Part shown: positions 52,291-63,310 of the stretch, in pieces
How positions within the stretch are numbered: the first letter of the stretch is position 1
Layout of the letters: every line of letters begins with the position of its first letter
DNA from: Theocolax elegans
Lineage: Eukaryota; Arthropoda; Insecta; Hymenoptera; Cerocephalidae
Reading direction: 5' to 3'
Length of the DNA: 64,000 nt
NCBI GenBank assembly: GCA_026168455.1
Contig: CM047425.1
Span: 86,121,580-86,185,579, forward strand
The notes under the pieces: model-generated
The model's database searches: none
Seen by the model: the letters and a program-made list of their open reading frames with translations, nothing else
Told to the model about the DNA's origin: nothing
Made by a program: the position numbers and the translations under genes

Positions 52291-53369
52291 TTTTATCTTA
52301 TTGTACATTACTTAATGCGATTAATTGTTTTATATAGAGGGTATTAATTATTCAATTTTTCGTCTATACAAGTATTTATTGATTTTTGTATAATTTTTTT
52401 ATACAATATTTTATTATCTATTGACTTTTGCGAAAACTTGTATAGAAAAATCTATTTGTATTCCAGATTTCGTTCAAGTTAATCTAAAATTGTATGTGAT
52501 TAATTGTAGATTCTTAATAAAGTTCGCGAGCTCTAAGAATAAAATTGTTAAAGTTTATTGACCTTTTAGTACCACAAATAGAATAATTAATAGATTTTAC
52601 ATTAATATGTGTAGTAGAAAATTTGTTAGTCATTTATTATTCAACTGTAAATTAATGCCTCACTAGTATTATTATACTAATCATGGAAGATTTCGTAATA
52701 TTTTTAATACAAATTTAGATCATATAATATGAACAACGCTTTTTTTGAACAATATCGACAATATAAAAAAATTTACCTGATATAATAGTAAGAAAAAAAT
52801 TCTTTATGTTTTCTCTTTGAATTGAAATTCTTACGGTAATATGTACAATATAAAAACATATTTTAGAAAATAAATGAATATAGTAATTTTTAATAAGAGT
52901 TAATAAAAGAATTTTATACAAAAATATGAAATACGCATCTTTTTCTGCTTAGAGAATCGTGTATAAGATACTTTATAAATCCATGAATTCAATTTTGCGA
53001 TATATATTATTTCAATATCACCCGCGTTGTCGTCGCTTATAGAAAAGCAATTTGAAACTACGCATTCGGGAGTATATAAACAACTTTTTCTGACTTTTGT
53101 CATCCTCAAGGATAATATAAAAATACAAGCTAACTGATGATACAGTCAATTTACAATGTTTTCCCCAAAACCTTTTTTGTAGTACGTGATAACTTCCCCA
53201 ATGAAATTAAAATAATACAAATATAATATAAAAACAGTGGTACCGATAACCAAATAATGAAATTTAGTGTTTTACTATTTTTTACAAATGTACAAACTAG
53301 TGAACGCGGTTCTAGCCTATAGTTAATAGTCCGGAAATAATGAGTTCTCTTTGTAAGAACAATTTCATA
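52291..53369. other. AT-rich sequence, nothing recognised
   Basis: No feature supported. Confidence 0.6.
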
Positions 53370-53617
53370 CATGGAAAAAATAGTTCTAATAAAAAGGACA
53401 ATGTTATTGATTAATTGAGAGACAAACTTGACAAAATTATAAAAATTACTATTTTTCATAGAAAAATTTACCGGATTTATTAATTAGCAATAAATAAATA
53501 TTAATAAATCTATAGTAAATTTTCCTATAAAAAATAGTAATTTTTATTATTCTGTCAAGTTTGTCTCTCAATTAATGAATAACATTGTCATTGTTTACGG
53601 AAACCTTTTTCTCCGTG
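53370..53617. mobile_element. MITE with ~100-bp inverted arms
   Basis: The left arm (from CATGGAAAAAA at 53370) is repeated as its reverse complement in the right arm, which ends with CTCCGTG at 53611-53617. The best match is GGACAATGTTATTGATTAAT at 53396 with its complement near 53570-53595, and the pairing continues inward through AAATTTACC. Arms are about 100-115 bp and the loop about 20 bp. No coding capacity. Terminal bases and size resemble mariner-type MITEs, but the flanks do not show a clean TA duplication, so the family is unassigned. Confidence 0.75.
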
Positions 53618-54035
53618 CACTAATAATGTACGAAATACCAGGAAGAGAATGTGGTATTTAAGAACTCAAAACGGTTGCTCCTAAAAGCAAGGTCAGTATT
53701 ATACCTATCCTAAAAACTTCCTGTCCCTGTATAGGTATATAACGTCAAAACACATATATGTCTATGATTCGTTCAGCGTATTACTAAGAAACAAAAATTT
53801 TCCAAACCACCAATTACGTCCTTGAACCTTTAAAAGCGGCTCGTTACATCGAGTCACGTAATTTATTCCGTCATCGGCACAACACGCGACACCGAAATAA
53901 AAGTCAATAAATTCGAATGAAATAACAAAATCGTAGAAGTTGAAAATAAAAAGCGTACGAGACGTTTAACCCATCGAAATCAAAAGAAATGATACTATTT
54001 TTAATCTAAATATCCAAGGGGAACGAGGGGGTACG
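53618..54035. other. Mostly AT-rich; one half-site
   Basis: AGCAAGGTCAGT near 53688 contains CAAGGTCA. No gene seen. Confidence 0.5.
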
Positions 54036-54420
54036 TATATCGTAAGAAAAAAAACCGAAGCATTAACTGTCCCAAATCCAGAACGAAACCTGGTTGTTGA
54101 GTCGAATAAAGTGGAGTACCATCGGAAAGTCAACTCCCGCGGCTCGGTCGTAAGTATACGGATGGGCGGCGGCCGTTCACCCGGTGTTCTTGAACCTTCA
54201 GGGTCAGCGCGCGAGTGAACAAACGAACGAGCACAAGTGCCTTCGCTCGACGACGGCGATGATGGCTTCTTATCGTCCCTACGGAACATTCGATCGTGCT
54301 ACTCCTCTCTCCCTCGCTTATCGTGTGTACACTCGAAATTCTTTAGATTGGAGCGGCTCCTCACCTTACGATATTTTCATTTCGTACACACACATATGTA
54401 GCTCTTGGGATTTTTAAGAG
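54036..54420. promoter_or_regulatory. CpG-rich island
   Basis: CpG-rich at 54130-54310, open in several frames on both strands (a 107-codon - strand frame covers 53966-54289). A strong donor-like GGTC|GTAAGTATAC at about 54149 (+) follows two open frames but the acceptor is ordinary. No recognised motif; read as a regulatory island with an unproven exon. Confidence 0.3.
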
Positions 54421-54935
54421 TTGCGTTGCCTTCGTCGCTACTGTTATTATCCTTCTTCTCACCAATTACTCTCACTAAAACATATTTATTTTCTAGCTTG
54501 GCTTTCCTTTACAAGATTTGATTTACTTTATTAATATAACAAACTCTGTACAATTAGTACATTAAGCCCGTGAGAGATTATTTTAAGAATTTAGTTATAA
54601 TTAATGAAACTGATGAATCATTTGCTGATTTATTGGAAGTAAACGAGTACAATATACAATTGACATTCAAACTGATTTGTTACTCTGAGATGTATTAGGG
54701 ATGCCAATCATCTACACCACGAAATAAAAAAAGGTTGAGTAAATTTCACTGTTTAATAAGTCACGTTATATTATTTTAATCAAACACAAATGATACTCTG
54801 CTCAGTATTAAAGCTTTTTTATGTATCAAAATACAAATAAAATTAGTAAATTAATAAATTTAAAAATAATTAAATGTACAGTTTGGAACTATTTTTGAGT
54901 TGCACGGGTTACGGTTTACAACAAGAGCAACATGA
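54421..54935. other. AT-rich sequence, nothing recognised
   Basis: No feature supported. Confidence 0.6.
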
Positions 54936-55231
54936 TCGCAATTAGGTCCATGTCAACGCGCCAGAATGACATTGCGCCAGAAGCGTATTACGGACGGTTT
55001 CCAATTGAGAAGAGAAGGTGTCATTGCGCCAGCAGTGCCGACAACTTTAACGCGGCGAGGGCGCCAAATTCAAAATTGTATGCCTATATATGTATACACG
55101 ACCCATATGTATATATATGTGTGTATATACACACGCACACACACACAAATATATGTATGTATGTACATATGTATATATGTGTGTATATGTATATGGTTGA
55201 AATAAAACAATATATATATATAAATTGATGA

Positions 55232-55588
55232 ATCGGTACTTATGCCGACACACAAAAAATCGGAAAATTAGCTTTGTGAGCCCCGCTTTGACGTTATAAT
55301 ATTAATGAAGGATTGGAGTTATAACGTCTTTCGAGGTGCCGGAGGCCTCCGGCCTCCGGCACTTCGAATGAGGTTATAACTTCAATCCTTCATTAATATT
55401 ATAAGGTCAAAGTGTGCTTTTTTACCCGTGAGGGGTATTTAGGTATTTGGGTTATTGGATATTTGGGTTATTGGTTTTTTATGCATTATTTTATCAATTA
55501 ATATTCTCCCCCTTATATCTGAGTCGTTACATATGTTTTATAACCTCAAAACACCAAGATAACACGTAATGTCACCATAAGTACCGAT
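55232..55588. repeat. Inner inverted-repeat structure with GC-rich palindrome
   Basis: ATCGGTACTTATG (55232-55244) is exactly repeated in reverse complement at 55576-55588, bounding about 357 bp inside the larger element. Within it 55284-55414 forms a further palindrome with arms of about 60 bp, whose tip is GTGCCGGAGG and CCTCCGGCAC around a 7-nt spacer. It may be a second element inserted in the first, or part of the first element's own fold-back core. Confidence 0.75.
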
Positions 55589-55594
55589 ACTGAT

Positions 55595-55623
<29 letters not shown>

Positions 55624-55630
<7 letters not shown>

Positions 55631-55750
55631 ATTATTTATTTTCTTTATAATTTAATATGATTATTAAATGGCATGTGTGTGTGTGTACACATTGCTTTAT
55701 TTCAACCATTTAATAATCATATTAAATTATAAAGAAAATAAATAATGCGC

Positions 55751-55753
<3 letters not shown>
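55624..55753. repeat. Perfect 48-bp inverted repeat
   Basis: Positions 55624-55671 (starting ATGCGCATTATTTATTTTCT) are repeated in reverse complement at 55706-55753 without visible mismatch, around a 34-nt loop containing (GT)n. The arms are flanked by (TA)n tracts. Confidence 0.85.
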
Positions 55754-55784
<31 letters not shown>

Positions 55785-55851
55785 TGTTTTATTTCAAACA
55801 TATATACATATACACACATATATCATATGTACATACATACATATATTTGTG

Positions 55852-55853
<2 letters not shown>

Positions 55854-55884
<31 letters not shown>
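55854..55884. repeat. (GT)n microsatellite in the right terminal repeat
   Basis: About 14 GT units. The left arm carries the matching (CA)n region near 55130-55147, much shorter. Confidence 0.9.
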
Positions 55885-56126
55885 CTATATATATATATAT
55901 ACACACACATATATATACATATGGGTCGTGTATACATATAGGCACGCATCTAAACATAAGTAAGATATATGCAAAATAGCATACAATTTTGAATTTGGCA
56001 CCCTCGCCGCGTTAAAGTTGTCGGCACTGCTGGCGCAATGACACCTTCTCTTCTCAATTGGAAACCGTCCGTAATACGCTTCTGGCGCAATGTCATTCTG
56101 GCGCGTTGACATGGACCCTCGCAATT

Positions 56127-56960
56127 CAGTAGTCACATTGTTTGGTCCGTTGGTGGAGCGTCCGTGGTTTTCCAGCGTGGGAGCTCTCGACTTTTCCGAC
56201 AGTTGTTAATTTCTAATGCTATTAATTGGTTCGTGAGCAATTTTACAATTTGTCCTATATCTGAACAGTTGTATACGGTTTTTGGTATATATTTGCTTGA
56301 TTTTAACGTCTTATCAATCTATTTATGGAGGTGAAACAATAATTAATTAATTCATTTACATAATTTGGAGGCGAAACAAACTCTAAATCAGGATTAAATA
56401 ATCCTAAAATATCGTGGGACCTAAGTGTTATACGATGTACATTTTCAAATACAATCAAAAAGTATTTAATATATAAATACAAATATACACATGAAATACA
56501 CGTAAAATTCAACAAATTCATGTATTTGTAAATTAAATAATTTAATTTATACTTTTGAGCTTCTTGAACCAATGCAGAAATTTATTTCCTCTGTTTTGTT
56601 CAAATTTTTTCTAATTTAAATTATAAACCCTATATTTTCTATTTAACGAAATTAAAAAAATATTATATACGAAAATATCGGAACAAGTTCACATTAAATG
56701 GGTTTAGACCATACATTCTTAAATATACTTACTAACAAATATTATACATAATTATTTTCAATACTTGATCGAATAACTTTTAATATGATATCTTTACATT
56801 ATTAATATCTGTTTATTAATATTATTAATAAATATTGTTAATATTATTTTTACAATAATTAGTAACTAAATTAGATAAAAATTTAAAATATTAATTTTTA
56901 TTACTGATAAATTTTTCTTTTTTGCATAATTATGTTTATTAATTTGTTTGGTAACAAAAA
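56127..56960. other. AT-rich sequence, nothing recognised
   Basis: Small GC-richer patch just right of the transposon (56127-56200). No gene seen. Confidence 0.55.
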
Positions 56961-56965
56961 CAAAG

Positions 56966-56994
56966 ATAATAATTATTATTATTATTATTATTAT
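56966..56994. repeat. (ATT)n microsatellite
   Basis: About nine ATT units. Confidence 0.9.
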
Positions 56995-57056
56995 GATTAC
57001 AAGTAGTTTTCTAATGTAATATTTTATTAATATTAAAATAATGAAATTAAAAAAAA

Positions 57057-57130
57057 TGGTCCATGGGGGGATCGAACCCACGACCTTCGCGTTATTAGCA
57101 CGACGCTCTAACCAACTGAGCTAATAGACC
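57057..57130 (-). tRNA. tRNA-Ile (anticodon AAT)
   Basis: On the - strand a full cloverleaf folds. The acceptor stem is GGTCTAT with ATGGACC (one G-T pair), the D stem GCTC with GAGC, the anticodon stem TCGTG with CGCGA around loop CTAATAA (anticodon AAT), and the T arm has loop TTCGATC. The discriminator base is A (57057 on +). The T stem GTGGG/CCCCC contains one T-C mismatch. No intron is present and CCA is not encoded, as usual in eukaryotes. A run of eight T follows at once on the - strand (A at 57049-57056), a strong pol III terminator. The acceptor stem and T stem differ from the usual insect Ile-AAT sequence, while the D and anticodon arms are standard. It is probably functional, but the T-stem mismatch leaves some room for a decaying copy. 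Confidence 0.9.
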
Positions 57131-59390
57131 GGTGATCAATCAATTTTTTGAGTCGTAGAAAGTGAAAATTTAAAGATTTACTGGATTATTTATCAATTTT
57201 TTTATTTATCAAAATGAAAATATCGAAAAAAAATTGTTGTTACAATGTTTATAAAAAAATAATTTTTTTATAACAAATGTTTTTTTAAGCTCGATCCTAA
57301 TACTTTAATATATAAAATTTTTTCAATTATGTAACATAAAAATAAAGCTTAAAAAACATTTTCTATTTTTGGTTATAACAGTAATTTGTTAGTTTTTTAT
57401 AATATATTAGTGGATTTGCTTGTACAACTCTTTCAATTATTATCTAGCATAATTATTCTTGCAATAGTTAAACGATGTCACTGGGCTTTCTAGAAATAAA
57501 TGAAAGATTATGGAGGATTGTTATTACTTCCTGAAAGAAGATCGACAAATGAAGAGTAATATTGTGGAGGGGGCGGGAGGAGGCACGTCCAAGATTTAGT
57601 AAGCTATAGCCATCACAGATATCAAGGTCAACCAAAGATGAGTCTATCTCTATATATAACACCCATTATTGCTTACGAGAAAAACAAATTTTCATTTAAA
57701 AAAATGTCCGCGTTATGTATTAGTCATCAAATAAAATATGCATATAAATTAGATTACTTGTATTTTTATGGGTACATATATATATATATATATCCATGCG
57801 ATATACAAATTTATAGATTACTTTATAAAATTTCAACGTATACAACATAATAATATATTGGTAGTTTGAACTTTTCAATGTCACTATTAATCGGACTTTT
57901 AATAACCTCAAAATATTTTTATTTTATTTTTTTTAATTTTCTTTTATGATAAAATTTGCTTAATAATGATAAAAGTGGTATAACGAATTAGGCGTATTAT
58001 TTATTATAGTACAAACAATATTACAATTAAAAATCTGATTTGGCAATATTACAGTGGAATTGTAATTAAAGAATAAAATTTAAACCTTAGAAGAGAATCA
58101 TTGTTAGTAAAGTATTTATTTTTTGTTGTACAATATATATCGTTAGTTAAAATTTTGCAATATTTATGCACTGTTTAAAAAAATGTTATGTTTTGTTATT
58201 TTTTCAGTTTAATGAATATTATTGTAACGTGTTGATACAATATATACAGTAAACATATATTGTATTGCAAATTGTAATATGCGTGTATATATATATAATA
58301 GTTATCCGAAATTCTGGTTCCATAAAGAATTTTGAATAATATGACTAAATCTTAAAATAGTGGTAAGATATCATATTACCGTGCAGTAACGGGCACGCAT
58401 AGACAGAAAGAATAACACGAGCCAGAAGGATTCTCTTTGTACAATCATAAAAAGAGAGTAAGAGGTCTTTGACCGGAGCGTGACGCAGACAGGACGCGTA
58501 GATTCCAAATTTTCGTTTACATCGACGTAATGATCCATACCATATTACTTTTTTTTCGAGAACAAACATTTCTAGTGGGGTATTCGTTATACCGATTTAA
58601 TATTTAATACACTCTGAAAGTATAGCTGCGTATAGCGTTTATGGAAAAAAAAAGAGAAAGAAATGTGTGTATAAATATACATTTGCAGACATCTGTGTAT
58701 GCCATGGAGTGTGTCTATAACGCAATCTGAACTCTTTGTGCAACACGCGTATCTGAAACTTTCATATTACTACACACCGCTTAGCGAAAGTGCTTAAGAT
58801 GCGATTGTTGCTGTAAGCGTTCATCGAGTTAAACATTTCTCTTAAGGATAGCGCAAGCTAAAAACTTGTTGAGAAAAAGGCATGACAGCCAACATTGCTG
58901 ACACAAATACGCCTACTACAATAGAATTGTGAATATATAATTTCTCTGAAATTATAGACAAGGTGATAGTTTAGTACACTCTTTATACAACATTAAAAGA
59001 AAGTTGTAATAATTGTATACAATTAATTATTTTAGGCATACAATCGCATTATTATAAATATATATATATTTAGGATTTTTACCTTTATATTACAATTTGT
59101 ATTATAATATTTTTGATTTACAATTCTTTAGTTTGAAGTTACGTATACATTTCATATAAAATTAGTATAAACGCTAAAAATTGGAAAAATCATCTCTGCT
59201 TTGAGTAAAAGATTAAGTAATGTAATAAACAAACGTTTATTGCTCAAACGATCAAATAGTTGTAAAGTAAAATACTGAAAAATCGATTGCATCAACATTT
59301 AAAGAAAGTTTTACTCCAAAAAAGAACGGAAAAAGTAAAAACCTTAAGAAACGTTACTGTTCAGTCGCAGTATAAACAATCAAAAAAATG
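57131..59390. other. Mostly AT-rich; small GC patch and half-site
   Basis: A G-rich string (GGAGGGGGCGGGAGGAGG, about 57570) and TCAAGGTCA at 57622-57630, an exact FTZ-F1/ERR-type half-site, lie near each other about 450-500 bp right of the tRNA. A short (TA)n lies at 57776-57792. A mild CpG patch occurs at 58380-58510. No gene seen. Confidence 0.45.
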
Positions 59391-59399
59391 TTTCGAATA

Positions 59400-59830
59400 A
59401 ATAAACTTATAGGCAGATATGTATATATATAAATATACAAAAGGTAGAGAGAGACAGAGAGAGAGAGAGAAAGGCAATGGAAGTAGGACAGAGTTTGACA
59501 GCAGCACGCGCCTCCCAAACGGTACCGTGAGTAATCAAACAACTGCCGGAACATTCACCGTGCCGGGGTCTTTTTCCACAATCCGCCGGAAGTATCGTCG
59601 TCCACATCGTACGAGACGTCAACGACGGCAACGACGCCTCGGGTCGTCGAACTTGGCCTGTCTGCGTATCTACGCACTGGAGCTCTCGTGTTATGTCAGA
59701 TTTTGAGCAACCTCTGTACATGATGTTTAATTCTCTCGAGTACATCTCGACAGGCATTTACGTAATGACTTGCCTTTCGTGGATCGTTGGACTTTCCTCG
59801 GTCTCTGACTTGCTCGTTCGCGCTAATTAT
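59400..59830. promoter_or_regulatory. CpG-rich island with (GA)n tract
   Basis: (GA)n at 59446-59471 is followed by a CpG-rich segment (59495-59690). A 116-codon - strand frame (59407-59757) and a 95-codon + strand frame (59419-59706) overlap. Neither has a recognised motif. A donor-like ACC|GTGAGT at about 59527 (+) occurs in one open frame. Read as a regulatory island. Confidence 0.35.
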
Positions 59831-60192
59831 CCGGAGCGTGAGGTTTCATTATTCTCAGCAATAAAAAATTATTATGCTACACAATAGATTTCGATAGACC
59901 TTTACTTGATTTCCTAAATCAATATGCGGTCGATACCCAATATTATATTATTTCTATCGATAATTTAATCACCGCTCCGTATAATGTATAAAATTTAATA
60001 ATCATTCGAAATGCCTCGTTTAAATGTAAACAAAATTAAAAAATCTTTTTTTTACAATCAAACCGCATATAATGTGTGTTACATATGCTGCTAATTATAT
60101 ATCATATTTTATTTTAATTCGATGTATTATATAATAATTTAATGAAAATAAAAAATCTTTTTAATATAATATATTTTTGTACATTTTCTTAC
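59831..60192. other. AT-rich sequence, nothing recognised
   Basis: No feature supported. Confidence 0.6.
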
Positions 60193-60242
60193 CCTCAAAT
60201 ATGTGGAATCGTAAACTTTGAAAGCTCTCGATAAACGATCCA
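60193..60242 (-). CDS. Weak candidate 50-bp coding exon, unknown product
   Basis: The - strand shows an excellent acceptor (CCCTTCATTACTTTCCAAG, AG at 60243-60244), 50 bp, and a donor AGG|GTAAGA (donor bases complement 60187-60192). After two leading bases one frame reads DRLSRAFKVYDSTYLR and ends in phase 0. A second frame is open too. No family recognised. Chance cannot be excluded. Confidence 0.2.
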
Positions 60243-61435
60243 CTTGGAAAGTAATGAAGGGAAATTTTAATTAGCTATCAAACCATATCTTGAACTTCGT
60301 TGAATTAGAACTATTATTTATTAGAGCTGTAAAAATATAAGAAACACCGATTTATACCGAACCAACGAAATCACCGAGTCGCTTTTGTTAAGAAAAAGTT
60401 AATAGTTCATACATATACAAACATGATAATTTAAAAAAAGTCGACATCGACACTTTTGTCTAGGCATCGAATCAAAATTCGCATAAAGCTATTTTCTTTT
60501 TGCCATAATCACGAGCGAAGGTCATGAGGACTCGTTAAATAGTATAGGATTGGCCTTCTCGCAGTTATTCGCAATCCGATAACATGTAAATTCTTCGTTT
60601 CCTATACCTATACTAAATTAAAATCAACTCTGTCCGGCGACTGTTTTTTCAATTATTTAATTATACCGTCGAAAAAAATTGCTAATTGATATTCGTTGAT
60701 ATATTTGCATCGATTTCAAGGTTAAAAATAATTTTTGGACAGTGCTAAATGCGGAACTACTATTAGTTTTAATAAAAAAAGAACGTGCAAAAAGTTGTAT
60801 TAAATGACGTTTTCATGGTTTATTGATGAATTTCAAGGTTAAATATCATTTTCTAAAGATAGTAACATCAATATGCATTGTATTTAAATATTTTGTTACT
60901 TACATATACCGTAAAAACATTTATAATCTATTTTAACTTTCAAAACATTAAATCGTTTAAATTTATTTATAGAAAGTCTTAGATTATACGGAAAAGAAAG
61001 ATACATTAAATGTATTTCTATATATTAAAAATTTTAAAATATTAATATGAATAATATTAAACAATGCACATGATTATATTATTAAAATATCATTATAAAA
61101 TGTTCAATACACAATGACTAATAAAATAAAAAGATTGAGAATCAGTAGCTACAATTATTAATTATTATTGCATAGTTGTGCATACTTACAGATTAAACAT
61201 GACCACTTAAGGATTTTATAGAATTTATAATTCAAATGATTGCGAGCGCAGATATTAAATTTTCCAATAAAGACGTGCTTGAGTGATTCACTCACTGGTA
61301 TCGAATTAAACAGCAATAATAATTATTATAAAGTCACACAAATTGGTTTATTTTGTGAGAATTAATGATAGCTAGAGCATAAAGTTTTAAAGCATATAAA
61401 CGATAATAAAAGGGTAGAATTAACCTGATAAAATT
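60243..61435. other. AT-rich sequence, nothing recognised
   Basis: GAAGGTCATG near 60518 is a weak nuclear-receptor half-site. No gene or element seen. Confidence 0.55.
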
Positions 61436-62220
61436 GAACTCTCAAACGAGTACGTCGAAGTCAAGTTTCGTGGCATTAGCCGATCGAGTGGAAAAATCGG
61501 AAAATTGTGCAAAAATCAATCGAAAGCGCTAAACGCTCGGCTCTCTATATTCAACTTTCTCGCGGGAGTATAGACATCGTGTGTACGGAGTCAAGTCGTT
61601 GCGGCCCACTCGAGATATTATGCTTTCACTCTCGGTATAAATCGCCCGAGGTGCGAACCCGAGGCTGAGCTCCGCTTTTCCACGATTATTCGATTCAAAT
61701 GGTAACCAGCAGCTTTCCTCCGAAAGCGCAAGTCGCTACTCTCACGGTTTTCCCTTTTACCCGACACGGTTTTCCTGGGACTGATTACAGACCGCGCGAG
61801 AGGTCGTTCGCACCCACCGGAGAAACGCGAGCGTGCACCGACTTCGTACGTCGAACCCGTTTCGTTTCTTCGATCACATTTCGGTATTCGACAACAATCC
61901 TTTTATTCTCTTCATCGTCTCCTTCTCCTTCTTCTTTTCTTAATCCATGCACATATGCGTGTAAGGAGAGTATCAGAAGCATTTTACTTCGCAATTTCGT
62001 TTGGTTACATAGAGAAGTTTAGACGAGTAGGAGATTTGGATACTTTCTCTTTCGCTTTTACCAAAGCCTAAGGATTTGCTGAGTCGATGGACGCCGACGT
62101 GGTGCAAGGTGTATCATTAACGCGCGTGTATACGAGGATTCCGAGTGTTTACTAACATCAGAGATTTAATCGGTTCGAAAGTCTCGCGATTTATCTACTT
62201 CTCCGATAAACCTTTTAAAA
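61436..62220 (+). promoter_or_regulatory. CpG-rich island with possible TATA promoter
   Basis: CpG-rich 61450-61870. TATAAAT at 61636-61642 stands in GC-rich context, which makes it more credible than TATA-like strings in AT-rich DNA. Transcription from about 61665 on the + strand would lead toward the exon at 62973. The 107-codon frame from 61699 has no motif and may be leader sequence or chance. A short frame from an ATG at about 62088 (MDADVVQ then a donor-like AAG|GTGTAT) is another possible leader exon. Promoter role is inferred. Confidence 0.35.
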
Positions 62221-62846
62221 ATTGTATATACATTTCTACGCCGAGATCACTTCAACGATCCTTAAGATAATATAGAAATTAGTGATATCGAGTTCAACTA
62301 TGTTTTACAACTATTTTTTTATTCAATTACATTATTTCTTATCATCAATATTCGTATCTCTCATATTACCCTATATGAAATCATTGGATTGAATATTTAA
62401 TGTTTTTTTCTAATGTTTGTTTTGTACCAAGAAAGGTAGTATTTAATTATAAGAAAAAAAACTGTGTAGAAAAAACAATAATTATGTTTTCTTTCTCGGA
62501 AGAATTTAAGTAGATTTTCATAAGATCTATTACCAAACTAAAATTGTAACCTTCACTTCAAAACATACATGCATGTACACAAAAATTTAATTCAAATAAT
62601 TCGAACTAAGAACATCAATAAACATTAATAAATACATTTTAGAAAACAAAGATTAATAAACAAATGTACACTTTAATTGACTAATAATAAATATACGGGT
62701 TATAAACATTAATTAAAAACGAAATTTAGGTAATTTAAAAAAAATGGTTTGAATACGAATGAACCAAATTTTCAATTGACGATGTCTTACATCATAGATA
62801 GGTAGATCGTAGTAGCAAAAAAAGATCGGCAAGACGTATGTAAAGA
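62221..62846. other. AT-rich sequence, nothing recognised
   Basis: No feature supported. Confidence 0.6.
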
Positions 62847-62939
62847 TTGACCATTTCTCTCCCGAAGTTTACCAACAGATACCTCGCTCCACGCGTAATT
62901 TATTCAAGCAGCATAACCGTCTCATTTTTGTGTGACCAG

Positions 62940-63087
62940 GAGCTGTACAGGTATCTACATTATACTAAAAAAATGTCGAGTATTAGCGATTCAAGCGGAA
63001 TAAGCCGGAGAAATTCACGTTGGCATGATCGTATAGCGAGAATATGGCGAGCGAGAGACAAAGATAAAGACAGTACGCGCGAGAGTG
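62940..63087 (+). CDS. Candidate 5' coding exon, unknown product
   Basis: An ATG at 62973 opens 38 codons and one extra base before a strong donor GAGAGTG|GTAAGT (GT at 63088-63089). The segment has balanced composition in AT-rich surroundings. The peptide is Ser-rich at its start (MSSISDSSGI), then basic with SRRNSRW, which contains an RRxS protein kinase A-type site. An Arg/Asp/Lys-rich, probably unstructured or helical stretch ending RDKDKDSTRES follows. This fits an alternative N-terminus of a larger cytosolic or channel-type protein whose other exons lie right of the window. The frame stays open upstream to an acceptor-like GTGACCAG (62932-62939), so an internal exon starting at 62940 is the alternative. 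I do not recognise the gene. Confidence 0.45.
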
Positions 63088-63310
63088 GTAAGTTGACATT
63101 GCTCGTGGCAGATAATGAGTGTTTGCTCTCCGTTGACTTCAAGGTCCCACGTTCCCTCCCTTCGTCGTATACATATATATACGGAGAAGGATGATAGGTC
63201 ACGGCGGTAGACGCTGGTTTTTGCGCGCGATATTTGCTCTGCGTCGGCCGAGGCTAGATGAGCTCGCTCCCGCAACTTTTTCGAGGTGTCAAAATAGTGA
63301 CGGCCACTGT
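63088..63310. promoter_or_regulatory. CpG-rich flank of the candidate exon
   Basis: CpG-rich sequence continues past the donor. TTCAAGGTCC at about 63138 resembles a nuclear-receptor half-site. Would be intronic if the exon is real. Confidence 0.3.

Larger units (their letters stand above)
54936..56126. mobile_element. Young non-autonomous DNA transposon, 8-bp target-site duplication
   Basis: Terminal inverted repeats start GGTCCATGTC at 54945 and end GACATGGACC at 56117, and are nearly identical over about 140 bp (two differences). They continue, with an indel of about 35 bp and TG/TA microsatellite expansion, to about 55215 and 55776. TCGCAATT flanks the element at 54936-54943 and 56119-56126 as an 8-bp target-site duplication. 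CATTGCGCCAG and related GCGCCAG motifs recur three times in each arm, like subterminal transposase-binding repeats. The 8-bp duplication fits hAT, P, Merlin or a related superfamily. No transposase is encoded. The centre is filled by further inverted repeats (separate entries). The nearly identical arms suggest recent activity or gene conversion. Confidence 0.88.

Noticed and set aside
54932..55228. 98-codon frame and its mirror at 55885-56136 as a transposon protein
   Set aside because: The two frames are the same inverted repeat read from both ends and run into TA/TG microsatellite; they are not a transposase.
59407..59757. 116-codon - strand frame as a gene
   Set aside because: No signal peptide, domain or splice support, and the opposite strand is open as well.
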